Shown here one piece after another: positions 30,340 through 40,500 of a DNA stretch of 64,000 nt. Under the pieces are notes generated by a model. That model saw only the letters and a program-made list of their open reading frames with translations, was not told where the DNA came from and did not search any database. The DNA lies in the NCBI GenBank assembly GCA_051418055.1, contig JBPRGH010000139.1, forward strand, positions 225,377 to 289,376. The letters are read 5' to 3'. A program made the translations under genes and the position numbers. How positions within the stretch are numbered: the stretch's first letter is position 1; every line of letters starts with the position of its first letter. The DNA comes from JBPRGH01 sp051418055. GTDB lineage: Bacteria; Bacteroidota; Bacteroidia; Cytophagales; Cyclobacteriaceae.

Positions 30340-33300
30340 ATGTTAAAGAATATTCTTATTATATTTTTATTCGCAGTCTTACTTTCCTCCCAGTCTTACG
30401 GACAAGGAACGCAACTACTGCGGCAGCCTACGATCAGCAGTGATCAAATAGCTTTTGTCTATGCCAATGACCTGTGGATCGTTGATAGAAATAGCCAAAA
30501 TGCTGATCTGGGGTCAGCAAGAAGGATTACTTCTAATGAAGGTGCGGAAAACAATCCGCATTTTTCACCGGATGGAAAATGGATCGCCTTTACCGGACAA
30601 TATGATGGCAATACGGATGTTTATCTTGTTCCTGCAGAAGGTGGGCAGCCACAAAGGCTAACATGGCATCCGGGAAGTGATGAAGTTACCGGTTGGACCC
30701 CTGATGGACAAAATATTCTTTTTACTTCCGGTCGGGAAGGAACTCCAACAGCCGAATCAAAATTCTTTACTGTTTCAGTTAATGGAGGTATGCCAAATGC
30801 CTTAGAGATTCCTCGTGCCGCGGGAGGTGAATTATCAGAAGATGGCAATTTTATCGCCTACACCCCTATTTCCTTTTGGGATCCAGAATGGAGAAATTAT
30901 CGGGGCGGTCAGTCCCAGCCAATCTGGATAGTAAATATGAAAGACTATTCATTAAAACAAACTCCTCAACCTGATAATGAAAGACATACGGATCCTGTAT
31001 GGCTAAATGGAAAGATCTACTTTCTTTCAGAGCTTGATTATGCCAACAATATCTGGTCCTTTGACCCTTCAACTGATGAAATAAAGCAGGTGACCTTTCA
31101 CAAGCAATTTGATGTAAAAAGCCTTGATGCGGGTGGTGGAGCAATAGTTTACGAACAGGGAAGCTTCCTCCATCTTCTTGATCCACAAACCAATGAATCG
31201 ACGCAACTTAAGATAAATGTAGCCGGTGATTTCCACTGGGCACGGTCTCGCTGGGCAGATGTACCTGCAGGAAGACTGACAAATGCATCTTTAAGCCCTA
31301 ATGGAAACAGAGCCTTATTTGAATATCGCGGAGATATATTTACAGTACCTAAAGAGAAAGGCGACTGGAGAAATATCACCCGCTCTTCACATGCTGCTGA
31401 TCGCTTCCCCACATGGTCACCCGATGGCCAAAGCATTGCCTGGTTTTCAGATGCGGGTGGCGAATACCAGCTTATGATAGGAGATCAGAAAGGTTTAAAA
31501 GAACCCCGTTCCGTTTCTATTGCTGAACCTACTTTTTTCTTCAGGCCCGAATGGTCGCCAGATGGAAAATATATAGCATTCACAGATACTGATTATAAAC
31601 TGTGGTATGTGGATGTAATTTCCGGAAATGTAAATCGTGTTGATGTTGATAGATATGCCCATCCGAATCGTACATTAAACCCTGTGTGGTCGCCAGACAG
31701 CAAATGGATTACATATGTAAAACTTATGGACAATCAGTTCAAGGCGGTGAAGGTTTATAATGTAGAAACAAAGCAAACTCATCAGCTTACTGACCAGTTG
31801 GCAGATGCCATTTCTCCTGTATGGGATGAGAATGGCAAATACCTCTATTTCCTGGCGAGCACAAATTTTGGATTAAGCACGGGCTGGCTTGATATGAGCA
31901 GCTATGATCGCCCGGTGACTCGAAGCTTGTATATGATCGTATTATCAAAAGATACACCTTCTCCCCTCCTTCCAAAAAGTGATGAGGAGACAATGAAGCA
32001 GCAAGACCAGGAGGGAAAAGAAAAGGATAAAAAAGAGGAACAAGGCAATGGTGTCAGTGTAAAGATTGATCTCGATAATATCAGCAGAAGAATAGTGGCT
32101 ATTGATGTTCCTGATCGTAATTATGTAGCCTTGCTTTCAGCGCCTGAAAATAAGGTTTTTTATATGGAAGCAATCCCTAATCAAAGCGGGGTAACGCTCC
32201 ATCAATATGATCTTAAAGAACAAAAGGCAACAGAATTTTTAAGTAAAGTAAATGAAACAGCTGTTTCCCTGGATAGAAAGAACCTGCTGTACAAATCCGG
32301 TGGCAGCTGGTCTATAGTAAGTACCAACAATCCTCCAAAAGGTAACGATGGAAAATTAAACCTCTCCAATATGAAAATGAAGGTAAATCCTTCCGAGGAA
32401 TGGGTTCAGATATTTAAAGAGGGATGGCGTTATCAGCGGGATTTCCTCTATGTAAGCAACGTACATGGTGCGCCATGGGATCAGATCTATGACTGGTATC
32501 GTCCATGGGTGGATCATGTAAGGCATCGCTCAGATCTAAATTATATTGTAGATATTATTGGCGGTGAGGTTGCAGTAGGGCACTCCTACACGAGTGGTGG
32601 CGACTATCCCGATATTGAAAGGGTTTCAATAGGATTATTAGGTGCCGATTATGAGCTTGAAAATGGCAACTATAAGATAACAAAAATATACACGGGAGAA
32701 AACTGGAATCCTGACCTTACAGCCCCGTTGGCAGCACCTGGAATAAATGTTCAGGAGGGTGATTATATCCTTGAGGTGAATGGAGCAACGGTAGAGGGGA
32801 CAGGAAATCTGTATAAATATTTTGAAACTACTGCTAACAGGCAGACGATCCTAAGAGTAAATAACAGGCCATCTTTAGAAGGTGCACGATTAGTAACTGT
32901 GGTGCCTGTATCGAATGAGTATGGTTTAAGACGTATGGATTGGGTGGAGAGCAACCGCAGGAAAGTAGATGAGCTCTCCGGCGGGAAACTGGCTTATATT
33001 TATCTGCCAAATACCGGCGGTGCTGGCTATCAGTATTTCAACCGCTATTATTTTGGTCAGCAGGATAAAAAAGGTGCTGTAATTGATGAAAGGAATAACG
33101 GCGGTGGCTCCGCGGCAGATTATATGGTGGATATTATGGCAAGAGAGCTGCATGGATATTTTAATAGTAAAGTGGAAGGGAACAAACCGTTTACCACTCC
33201 TATGGCTGGTATATGGGGCCCAAAAGTTATGATCATCAATGAAAGAGCAGGCTCCGGAGGGGACCTTCTGCCCTACCTTTTCAGGAAAATGGAAATCGGG

Positions 33301-33633
33301 CCGCTGATCGGTACCAAAACATGGGGAGGGCTTGTAGGAACATGGGATACACCTCCTTTTATTGATGGTGGCCGGATGGTTGCACCAAGAGGAGGCTTTA
33401 TCGATATTGAAGGTGAATGGGCCGTTGAAGGTGAAGGTGTTGCTCCTGATATTGAAATAATGAATAAACCTGCCGATGTTATAGCAGGTAAAGATCCTCA
33501 ACTGGAAAAAGCGGTAGCTGAAGCAATGAAGTTGCTCGAAACATCAGAAGTAAAGTTAAAATCAGAACCTGAACCTCCTGTCAGATGGTTAAGGCCTGAA
33601 GGATGGCAGGAAGAGGTTAAGGGAAATAATTAA
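30340..33633 (+). CDS. Tricorn-like S41 family protease
   Basis: The 1097-aa secreted protein has a signal peptide (ending SQSYGQ) and two N-terminal beta-propellers made of PD40/TolB-like repeats (FSPDGKWIAFTGQYDGNTDVY, WSPDGQSIAWFSD). A Lys/Glu linker near 565, a helical core, a PDZ domain (about 795-865, INVQEGDYILEVNGATV) and a C-terminal S41 domain follow. The nucleophile is Ser972 in RAGSGGDL. The layout matches tricorn-like proteases, which cut peptides, but this one is exported while archaeal tricorn is cytoplasmic. It probably digests peptides in the periplasm or at the surface. It is monocistronic with a strong terminator. Confidence 0.93.
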   Translation: MLKNILIIFLFAVLLSSQSYGQGTQLLRQPTISSDQIAFVYANDLWIVDRNSQNADLGSARRITSNEGAENNPHFSPDGKWIAFTGQYDGNTDVYLVPAEGGQPQRLTWHPGSDEVTGWTPDGQNILFTSGREGTPTAESKFFTVSVNGGMPNALEIPRAAGGELSEDGNFIAYTPISFWDPEWRNYRGGQSQPIWIVNMKDYSLKQTPQPDNERHTDPVWLNGKIYFLSELDYANNIWSFDPSTDEIKQVTFHKQFDVKSLDAGGGAIVYEQGSFLHLLDPQTNESTQLKINVAGDFHWARSRWADVPAGRLTNASLSPNGNRALFEYRGDIFTVPKEKGDWRNITRSSHAADRFPTWSPDGQSIAWFSDAGGEYQLMIGDQKGLKEPRSVSIAEPTFFFRPEWSPDGKYIAFTDTDYKLWYVDVISGNVNRVDVDRYAHPNRTLNPVWSPDSKWITYVKLMDNQFKAVKVYNVETKQTHQLTDQLADAISPVWDENGKYLYFLASTNFGLSTGWLDMSSYDRPVTRSLYMIVLSKDTPSPLLPKSDEETMKQQDQEGKEKDKKEEQGNGVSVKIDLDNISRRIVAIDVPDRNYVALLSAPENKVFYMEAIPNQSGVTLHQYDLKEQKATEFLSKVNETAVSLDRKNLLYKSGGSWSIVSTNNPPKGNDGKLNLSNMKMKVNPSEEWVQIFKEGWRYQRDFLYVSNVHGAPWDQIYDWYRPWVDHVRHRSDLNYIVDIIGGEVAVGHSYTSGGDYPDIERVSIGLLGADYELENGNYKITKIYTGENWNPDLTAPLAAPGINVQEGDYILEVNGATVEGTGNLYKYFETTANRQTILRVNNRPSLEGARLVTVVPVSNEYGLRRMDWVESNRRKVDELSGGKLAYIYLPNTGGAGYQYFNRYYFGQQDKKGAVIDERNNGGGSAADYMVDIMARELHGYFNSKVEGNKPFTTPMAGIWGPKVMIINERAGSGGDLLPYLFRKMEIGPLIGTKTWGGLVGTWDTPPFIDGGRMVAPRGGFIDIEGEWAVEGEGVAPDIEIMNKPADVIAGKDPQLEKAVAEAMKLLETSEVKLKSEPEPPVRWLRPEGWQEEVKGNN

Positions 33634-33638
33634 TTGAG

Positions 33639-33665
33639 AGGGGGCTACATTAGCCTCCTTTTTTT
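33639..33665 (+). terminator. Terminator of the S41 protease gene
   Basis: AGGGGGCTA and TAGCCTCCT form a 9-bp stem with a 3-nt loop followed by seven T. It begins 5 nt after the stop codon. Confidence 0.85.
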
Positions 33666-33677
33666 ATTTAAACGATC

Positions 33678-33747
33678 AACCGCAGGTGGACGCATGGGCC
33701 CGCAAGGTTCGTAAGAAATATTTATAAAAACCTGCGTCATATGGTAA
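33678..33747. repeat. Dispersed palindromic repeat, copy 1
   Basis: A 70-bp element with imperfect inverted ends (ACCGCAGG...CCTGCGT). It shares a 20-nt identical core (CAAGGTTCGTAAG... to AATATT) with the copy at 34206-34277. It has no coding capacity and resembles a small MITE or REP-like element. Confidence 0.7.
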
Positions 33748-33828
33748 AATCCAAATAAGCCTTGTATTTTTAAATTATGTAAATAAAATAATCAGATTTT
33801 TGTTATATTAGAATAAGAAGGAGTTATA

Positions 33829-34056
33829 ATGAAAGAATATATTCAATATATAAGTATTGATCCATCCGTGCGATTTGGAAAACCCTGCATAAGAGGTTCG
33901 AGAATTGCACTATCAGATATTCTTCAATGGCTAGCTTCCGGTATGACAGAAGAAGAAATTTTAAATGATTATCCCTATTTAAAAAAGGAACATATAAAAA
34001 CCGCATTATTTTATGCAGCAAATAGAGAAGAGATGATAAAAATAATAGCTGCATAA
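33829..34056 (+). CDS. DUF433 family antitoxin
   Basis: The 75-aa protein is a DUF433 helix-turn-helix antitoxin, seen in DPSVRFGKPCIRGSRIALSDILQWLASGMTEEEIL. Such proteins bind and inhibit a DUF5615 PIN-like toxin encoded just downstream, and repress their own promoter. The ATG of the toxin frame follows its stop codon directly. It has a strong ribosome binding site (AAGGAG, 5 nt before the ATG), unusual for this genome, which fits recent acquisition. Confidence 0.85.
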   Translation: MKEYIQYISIDPSVRFGKPCIRGSRIALSDILQWLASGMTEEEILNDYPYLKKEHIKTALFYAANREEMIKIIAA

Positions 34057-34203
34057 ATGAAATTGCTTCTCGATGCAAATTTGTCCTGGAGGTTATGCGC
34101 AAAATTAAAAAGTCAATTTTCAGACATAAAACATGTAGATCATATTGGCCTGCCTGTACCTCCAAAAGATATTGAAATTTGGAATTATGCTAAAGAAAAT
34201 TAA
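34057..34203 (+). pseudogene. Truncated DUF5615 PIN-like toxin
   Basis: The 48-aa frame begins as a normal DUF5615 protein (MKLLLDANLSWRLCAKLK, with the first catalytic Asp at residue 6, then HVDHIGLPVPPKDIEIWNYAKEN). It stops where the family usually continues with an IIVTNDEDF-type strand. Family members are about 110-120 aa, so over half is missing, including later acidic residues of the PIN site. A repeat copy begins 3 nt after the stop, and no remainder of the toxin is found beyond it. The toxin is almost surely inactive. Confidence 0.8.
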
Positions 34204-34205
34204 TT

Positions 34206-34277
34206 AACCGCAGTGAACGCAAAGGATTCTCAAGGTTCGTAAGAAATATTATTTTAAAGCTGCGTCCTTGTGGTAAA
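34206..34277. repeat. Dispersed palindromic repeat, copy 2
   Basis: A 72-bp element with inverted ends (AACCGCAGTGAACGCA and TGCGTCCTTGTGGTA) and the same 20-nt core as copy 1. It abuts the truncated toxin on its 3' side, in the same orientation as copy 1. Confidence 0.72.
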
Positions 34278-34373
34278 GAACACGCATTAAAAATCTTTAG
34301 TAACCATCAACATTTTCCATCCATAATGGTTGATATTTCAGGTAATTCTAACTATCAAAAATACATAAATCCC

Positions 34374-35228
34374 ATGGATAGATTAAAAGGTAAAGTTGCT
34401 ATCGTTACAGGTGGCGCTACAGGAATAGGAGAAGCAATAACCCGTTTATTTGTAAAGGAAGGTGCCAAAGTTATTATCGCTGGCTATCCTGCTGATCCAT
34501 TGGCTGACCTTTACCTTGAACTGGAGGATGAAGGAGATGTAAAGATCTTTAAAGGTGATCTTTCGAAACCCGAAGAAGCCGAAAAATGTGTTCAATCTGC
34601 CCTGGATCATTTTGACAAACTTGATATACTTATCAATAATGCGGGTATTTTTCCGGCAACCTCTGAATTACAGCAATATCCCGACGAAGCTTTTGAAAGC
34701 CTGCTCAACAATAATATCAAAAGCGCTTATTACATGAGTAAAAAAGCATTACCGGAATTACATAAAACCCACGGCTGTATAGTATCGGCTGGATCTGAAT
34801 CAGGATCCTTAGGGTTAGATAAAAATACACCTTATGGGGGCACAAAAGGTTTTATGCATGCCTTTATGAAAGGACTGGCAGTAGAGCAAGGCCGGCATGG
34901 AGTAAGGGTAAACTGTGTAGCTCCCGGTCCTATTGATACCGCATGGACTTATAAAGACAAAGGCCCAATGGATGAGGATATGGAAGAAGGTGTTGTAGAT
35001 GCTGTAATCATGGGCCGTCGCGGATCACCTGAGGAAGTTGCAAATGTATATCTGTTTTTGGCATCTGATGAAGCTTCATATGTTACCGGTGCTGTATTTC
35101 CGGTTGATGGCGGAACATTGGTTGCTAAAGGAGCTGTTGGGGACGATGCACATGATTTCTTCAAAAACCCGCCTAAAGGTAAACTAAACCTAAAGTATAA
35201 ATATGAAGGTGCTACGGAGCCAAAATAA
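34374..35228 (+). CDS. SDR family oxidoreductase
   Basis: This NAD(P)-dependent short-chain dehydrogenase has the cofactor motif TGGATGIGEA just after the start. NNAG lies in ILINNAGIFP. The catalytic Ser is in VSAGSES, and Tyr and Lys are in YGGTKG, followed by RVNCVAPGPIDTAW. The start at 34374 (MDRLKGKVAIVTGG) gives the normal N-terminus. An in-frame ATG at 34326 would add 16 residues with no family match. The extended C-terminus (to 300 aa from 34326) is glycine- and lysine-rich. The substrate is unknown. It stands alone behind the second repeat copy. Confidence 0.85.
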   Translation: MDRLKGKVAIVTGGATGIGEAITRLFVKEGAKVIIAGYPADPLADLYLELEDEGDVKIFKGDLSKPEEAEKCVQSALDHFDKLDILINNAGIFPATSELQQYPDEAFESLLNNNIKSAYYMSKKALPELHKTHGCIVSAGSESGSLGLDKNTPYGGTKGFMHAFMKGLAVEQGRHGVRVNCVAPGPIDTAWTYKDKGPMDEDMEEGVVDAVIMGRRGSPEEVANVYLFLASDEASYVTGAVFPVDGGTLVAKGAVGDDAHDFFKNPPKGKLNLKYKYEGATEPK

Positions 35229-35315
35229 ATTTCAATAAATTGCCAACTTTAGAAGTATCAAGATGGTTACTTAAGTAGTGCATGATTGATAAATAGTATA
35301 GAAGAAAGGAAGAAG

Positions 35316-35471
35316 ATGATAATTGATGTCAGAAAAAAAGTAACACCATTAGATGCGGCTAAAATTGAATCGAAAGAAGTGCAAAAGCAATTTCTTAAAT
35401 TAGCCAAAATGATGTCTGGATGGGTGGATAAATATCATGCTAAAGTTCCTTATAATAAGGAAAAAAAATAA
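35316..35471 (+). CDS. Small hypothetical protein, 51 aa
   Basis: The ATG at 35316 has a purine-rich leader (GAAGAAAGGAAGAAG), better than the TTG at 35286. The protein is short, charged and helical (DAAKIESKEVQKQFLKLAKMM), with a basic end (VPYNKEKK). It has no signal peptide or known motif. The function is unknown. Confidence 0.45.
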   Translation: MIIDVRKKVTPLDAAKIESKEVQKQFLKLAKMMSGWVDKYHAKVPYNKEKK

Positions 35472-35549
35472 AAAAAATTAATACCACTCTCCTATTGGCA
35501 GGTTTTCACAACTTGTTACGAATTTTTTTGTCTAATTTTACTCGTCTTC

Positions 35550-35741
35550 ATGATCTACCGATACGCACTTAAAATAACTCTTGTCATTATTCTCCTGGGC
35601 AGCATAGGCTGTAACCGTAATTATATGGTGGTTAAGCATATAAAGCCAAAGAATTATGACCGTCCATATGATCCTTCAAAAGACAAAAAAAAGAAACGGA
35701 CGAAAAAAGTTAAACGACTAATTATCAGACAAAGAAATTAA
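35550..35741 (+). CDS. Small basic lipoprotein-like peptide, 63 aa
   Basis: It has a hydrophobic start with a lipobox (LGSIGC, Cys21) followed by a strongly basic tail (DKKKKRTKKVKRLIIRQRN). It could be a small lipoprotein that contacts acidic polymers or RNA/peptidoglycan. It ends 3 nt before the pgi start, so they are probably co-transcribed. The function is unknown. Confidence 0.55.
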   Translation: MIYRYALKITLVIILLGSIGCNRNYMVVKHIKPKNYDRPYDPSKDKKKKRTKKVKRLIIRQRN

Positions 35742-35744
35742 TTT

Positions 35745-37394
35745 ATGTTTCCATCAGTAAACCCAACAAAAACCGAATCCTGGAAAAAATTAACCGCTCA
35801 TTTTGAGAAAATAAAGGACAAGCATCTCCGTACCTGGTTTAACGAAAATAGTAACAGGTTCAAAGACTTCTCCCTACTACAAGATGATCTTCTGTTGGAT
35901 TATTCAAAAAACCGGATAGATAAAGAAACTATTAATTTATTATTAGACCTTGCGCAAGAATGTAAACTAAAGGAAGCCAGGGAAGCAATGTTTTCAGGGG
36001 AGCATATTAACGCCACTGAAGATCGTGCAGTGTTGCACACCTCGCTAAGGGATTTCTCTGACAAAACTATTTCTGCTGATGGTCAGAATATATCAAAAGA
36101 TGTAAGTGAGGAGCTTTCGAAAATAGAAAATTTCTGCAACAGGATACACAATGGTGACTGGAAAGGATATACAAGAAAAAAAATTACTGATGTTGTAAAT
36201 ATTGGTATTGGAGGTTCTGACCTTGGCCCTCATATGGTTACAGAGGCATTAAAGCCATTTCATGTAAAAGATCTACAGGTACATTATGTCTCCAATGTTG
36301 ATGGTTCTCATTTGTATGAAACTTTAAAGAAAATAGACCAGGAGACCACTCTGTTTTTAATTGCTTCGAAAACATTCACCACTCAGGAAACGATGACTAA
36401 TGCAGAGTCGGCAAAGAGATGGTTTCTTGAAAAAGGAACAGAAGATGTGATCGAAAAACATTTTGCAGCACTATCCACAAATGAAGCAAAGGTTAAGGCT
36501 TTCGGTATAGATCCACAAAATATGTTTGGATTCTGGGACTGGGTGGGTGGCCGTTATTCACTCTGGTCATCCATTGGGACATCAATAGCTTTAGCAGTAG
36601 GTTTCAGTAACTTTAAAAAGATGCTCAAGGGCGCTTATAAAATGGACCAGCATTTTAAAAATGCTCCTTTTGAAGAAAATATACCTGTTGTGCTAGGGTT
36701 AATTGGAATTTGGTACAACAATTTTTTTGGAGCGGAATCTGAGGCAGTTCTCCCATACGATCAATATCTCCATCGATTTCCGGCCTACCTGCAACAGGGA
36801 AATATGGAGAGCAATGGCAAATCAGTAGATCGGAATGGAGAGAAAGTTAATTATCAGACAGGCCCTATCATCTGGGGTGAGCCAGGCACTAATGGACAAC
36901 ATGCATTCTATCAACTTATCCACCAGGGCACCAAACTTATTCCGTGCGATTTTTTAGCAGCTTCAAAAGCTCATCATCCATGGGAGGATCATCATCAGAA
37001 GTTGCTGAGCAACTTTTTTGCTCAAACAGAAGCATTAATGAATGGAAAAACTGAAGAAGAAGTAAGAAAGGAGCTGGAAGGTTCCGGAAAATCAGAAGAA
37101 GAAATTCAAAGGCTCCTCCCCTATAAAGTTTTTGAAGGTAATAAACCAACAAACTCTATTCTTTATAAGGAGCTTAATCCTGAAACTTTGGGAACCCTGA
37201 TTGCAATGTATGAGCATAAAATATTTGTGCAAGGTATGATCTGGAATATCTACAGTTTTGATCAGTGGGGAGTGGAATTAGGAAAGCAGCTTGCCAGCAC
37301 GATCCTTCCTGAACTAAAAAACCAGGAGCAGGTTTCCTCCCATGACTCATCTACAAACCACCTTATAAATACTTTCAAGAGTTGGAGTAAATAA
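35745..37394 (+). CDS. pgi: Glucose-6-phosphate isomerase
   Basis: The 549-aa cytoplasmic enzyme interconverts glucose 6-phosphate and fructose 6-phosphate. The bacterial-type signatures are complete: VNIGIGGSDLGPHMV, GGRYSLWSSIGTSIAL, GPIIWGEPGTNGQHAFYQLIHQG (containing the active-site Glu and His) and a C-terminal Lys-bearing VELGKQLA. Length and start are standard. After the stop there is a perfect 9-bp hairpin (TTTGTAGAA/TTCTACAAA, 37400-37421) that lacks a T-run. Confidence 0.97.
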   Translation: MFPSVNPTKTESWKKLTAHFEKIKDKHLRTWFNENSNRFKDFSLLQDDLLLDYSKNRIDKETINLLLDLAQECKLKEAREAMFSGEHINATEDRAVLHTSLRDFSDKTISADGQNISKDVSEELSKIENFCNRIHNGDWKGYTRKKITDVVNIGIGGSDLGPHMVTEALKPFHVKDLQVHYVSNVDGSHLYETLKKIDQETTLFLIASKTFTTQETMTNAESAKRWFLEKGTEDVIEKHFAALSTNEAKVKAFGIDPQNMFGFWDWVGGRYSLWSSIGTSIALAVGFSNFKKMLKGAYKMDQHFKNAPFEENIPVVLGLIGIWYNNFFGAESEAVLPYDQYLHRFPAYLQQGNMESNGKSVDRNGEKVNYQTGPIIWGEPGTNGQHAFYQLIHQGTKLIPCDFLAASKAHHPWEDHHQKLLSNFFAQTEALMNGKTEEEVRKELEGSGKSEEEIQRLLPYKVFEGNKPTNSILYKELNPETLGTLIAMYEHKIFVQGMIWNIYSFDQWGVELGKQLASTILPELKNQEQVSSHDSSTNHLINTFKSWSK

Positions 37395-37529
37395 AGAGCT
37401 TTGTAGAAACTATTCTACAAATAATTGCATTATAGTGTTTAAATGGGAGCTTTATCTTCCCGACAAGCAGTATTTTTCTGGCACTTTAATTGGCTTGTAT
37501 TTTAGTCATAGCATACTGCTGTTTTTTTT

Positions 37530-40500
37530 ATGAAGTTACGCTTTAGAAAATATTTTAAACTTCAACATAAGAAAGTTTCACGACAAGCTAAGTTAATTAC
37601 ACTACTTCTTGTAATGATCCTTTTTTCTGCTGCAATTCTTATTGTAAATAAGGAGATTATACATCATCGTATCTATAAGGCGGTAGGTAATACATTACAG
37701 GAATGGGTTTATAAGGAAACAGATGGGCTTTATCATTTCAGGTATGATAGTCTATCCGTTAATACTTTACGTGAGCAGGTTACGCTTAAAAATGTTCAAC
37801 TGGAGATTGATAGTATGCAGCTGGAAAAGCTATCTGAAAAACCCAGAAATATCTACCTGTTACATTCACCTCGTTTATTCCTTGATATAACAAGTATCTG
37901 GAATGTAATTTTTGAAAATAAACTTGATTTAAAAAACATCAGAGTGGATAGTCCTTCAATGACTATCTTTAATTTGTCAGGAAAGGATACTGCCAACCTA
38001 TCTATGGAAAGTGGGGACCTTTATCTAAAGCTTAATCAATATCTTGATGAATTTAAAATAGAAAAATTCTTTTTAAAAAGTGGGGATATAATTTATAAGC
38101 GGGTACGCGGGGCGGAAGAGAGGGAAGTAACCATAAATGATTTCGATGTATATGTTGATAATTTAATGGTTGATGCAGAAAAAAGAACAGCAGGTACGGA
38201 CCGTGTGAGAGTAGTTTTGAATGAACCATCTTTTATGCTCGCAGATGATATACATAAGATCCAAATGGATAGCCTTATTGTCGACAGTGAATATGAAACA
38301 ATAATATTAAATAATGTATTTGTTTTCCCTGAATATGAGAAGTTAAAAGGCTCTGATCTGAGTGAGATCAGTTTATATAATTTTAACATCCCTAATATAA
38401 TATTAAAAGGTATAAATTTTTCGCAGGCTTATCAGGATAATATTCTTGAAATAGATAAAATCCTGATCCCTAATCCTGAAATAATCATTGATACCCATAA
38501 AAAGGAGAATGGCGCAGCATCTAAAAAAGGAGGGAATAATAGCCTCCCTATACTTTTGTCGACATTATTTAACAGAATTTCAACAAATCAACTTCTGATA
38601 AGTGATGCCAGTATGGATCTGGCTATTGAATCAAATAATAAATTACGAAACCTCCAGGTTAAAAACACTAACCTTTCCATTACAGGCCTTGATCTAGATA
38701 CTATCAAATACAGTAAAAAGAATAACCATATTAACTATACCCAAATTGATCTGGAGCTGGAAGATTATCAATTAATACTGCCCGACAGTATTCACCTGCT
38801 AAAAGCAAATAGAATAGCATATAATTCTGATTCAACTGATCTTAAAATATCAGGTATAGATGTCTATCCCAAAGATCCTATAAACGCGGAAGATACTATC
38901 AATAAATTCAAAGTTACCATACCAAATATCACTCTGGAAGGATTCCATTTGATGGAATACCTGCAAACTCATGAAGTTTCATTAACCAGTGTTAATGTTA
39001 CCCAACCTGAAGTTGTTTTTCATAATCAAACGAGGAGTAAAGATTCTATTAAAACCATAAATTTTAATATTGCACTCCCGAATGAAAAACTTGCAAACAG
39101 GATAACTTCCGGAGAGATTCTTATCGACGAAGTAAAATTCACTCTTTTACAGGATAACCAACCAATATTTTATTTTGATGGTGGAGTATTATCATTTAAT
39201 GATTTCCTTCTTACTTCAACTCTTCCTGAAAAGGAAAAAATGTTTAACAGTGATGATGTAAAAGTTTTACTGGCATCTACAAAAATTTATCACGATGATT
39301 TTAATAATATAGAATTCTCAGATTTTACTGGTAACCTGAAGGATCATTCATTTGCGATTAAAGACCTTATTTTGCAAGATAGTAATGAGCGATGGGAGCT
39401 GGAAGGACACAACCTAAAGCTCGGTAATTTCAATATTAAAGAATTCCTTGAAGCTGAAAACCTCGAATTAGATATTCTTACAATTGAAGATGTAAAAGTT
39501 GTATATAATAAAGAAGTTGAAAAAAAATCCACCTCCAAAGAAACTAAGCAGCCTTTTACACTGAATCATTTTAAGATCGGCAATGGTGATTTGATCGTTA
39601 AAGATGATAAAGGTATGACTTCCAGGATTACTAACATTCAGGGTGAGATCCAGAATATTGCTTTTAATGATTCCGAAACAAAGGTTGGTAATGTAAAACT
39701 GAAAACCGGGCAGATCGAACATTCAGTTGCAGACGATAATCTCCAGATTGGAGCGATGAGTGCAAATATTACATCGGAAGATATACTTCTTCATTTACCA
39801 TATGCTAAACCTATAGATTATTCTTTAGATAATGCCGTATCAGTGAAAGCTTCACAGATCTCTTTACTTAACTATGATCTTTACCTGCTTTTAAATGAAC
39901 AAAAGCTCCTAAGTGATGAATTAAAAGTTCTTTCCACTTCCTTTCAAATTAGAAACCAAAATGCTTCTCAAGAAAAAGATACAAAGGACATCCTGAAGTT
40001 CAACTGGGATAAAATTCTTAATGGTAGTTTAAATGAAATTCAACTTGGCCGGGTGATAGTCAGTGGACCAGAATTATCTCTCACTGTAAATGATGGTGCA
40101 TTTTCAACAGCTGATTATCAGCTGGAACTTAAAAATTTTGATACATCAACAGACGGGGATAATTATCTTTTGAACTCCAATGGTGTCAGAGTAAAGATCA
40201 ATGCTTTATCGTATGAAAAGGATGATTTAAAACTTACTGCAGATCAGTTTAATTTAGATGAAAAGAAAAAATTAATCACAGTTAATAATCTATCAGCAGG
40301 TAACTCCAGCATAAATTTTAATGCACCACTTGTTTTTGCCAAACAACTTGATCTTAGAAAACTCACTGAAGAACAAAAATTAGTTGGTAATGAACTTGAG
40401 CTTGCGGGTTTTAAATTGAACTACATAAAACCTAAAGCAAAAGATACCCAATCAGACGAGGATAAAGATTCTGATGAATTGCCTTTTATAAGCTTTGATA

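Noticed and set aside
32926..33501. 191-codon minus-strand frame inside the tricorn-like gene
   Set aside because: It lies fully within a well-supported protease domain. Its His/Phe-rich composition is an artefact of the opposite strand.
34326..34373. Upstream ATG of the SDR gene
   Set aside because: The 16 extra residues have no match to the family pattern, and the second ATG sits at the normal distance from the cofactor motif.
37400..37421. Hairpin after pgi as a terminator
   Set aside because: The stem is perfect, but no T-run follows on either strand, so it does not fit an intrinsic terminator.
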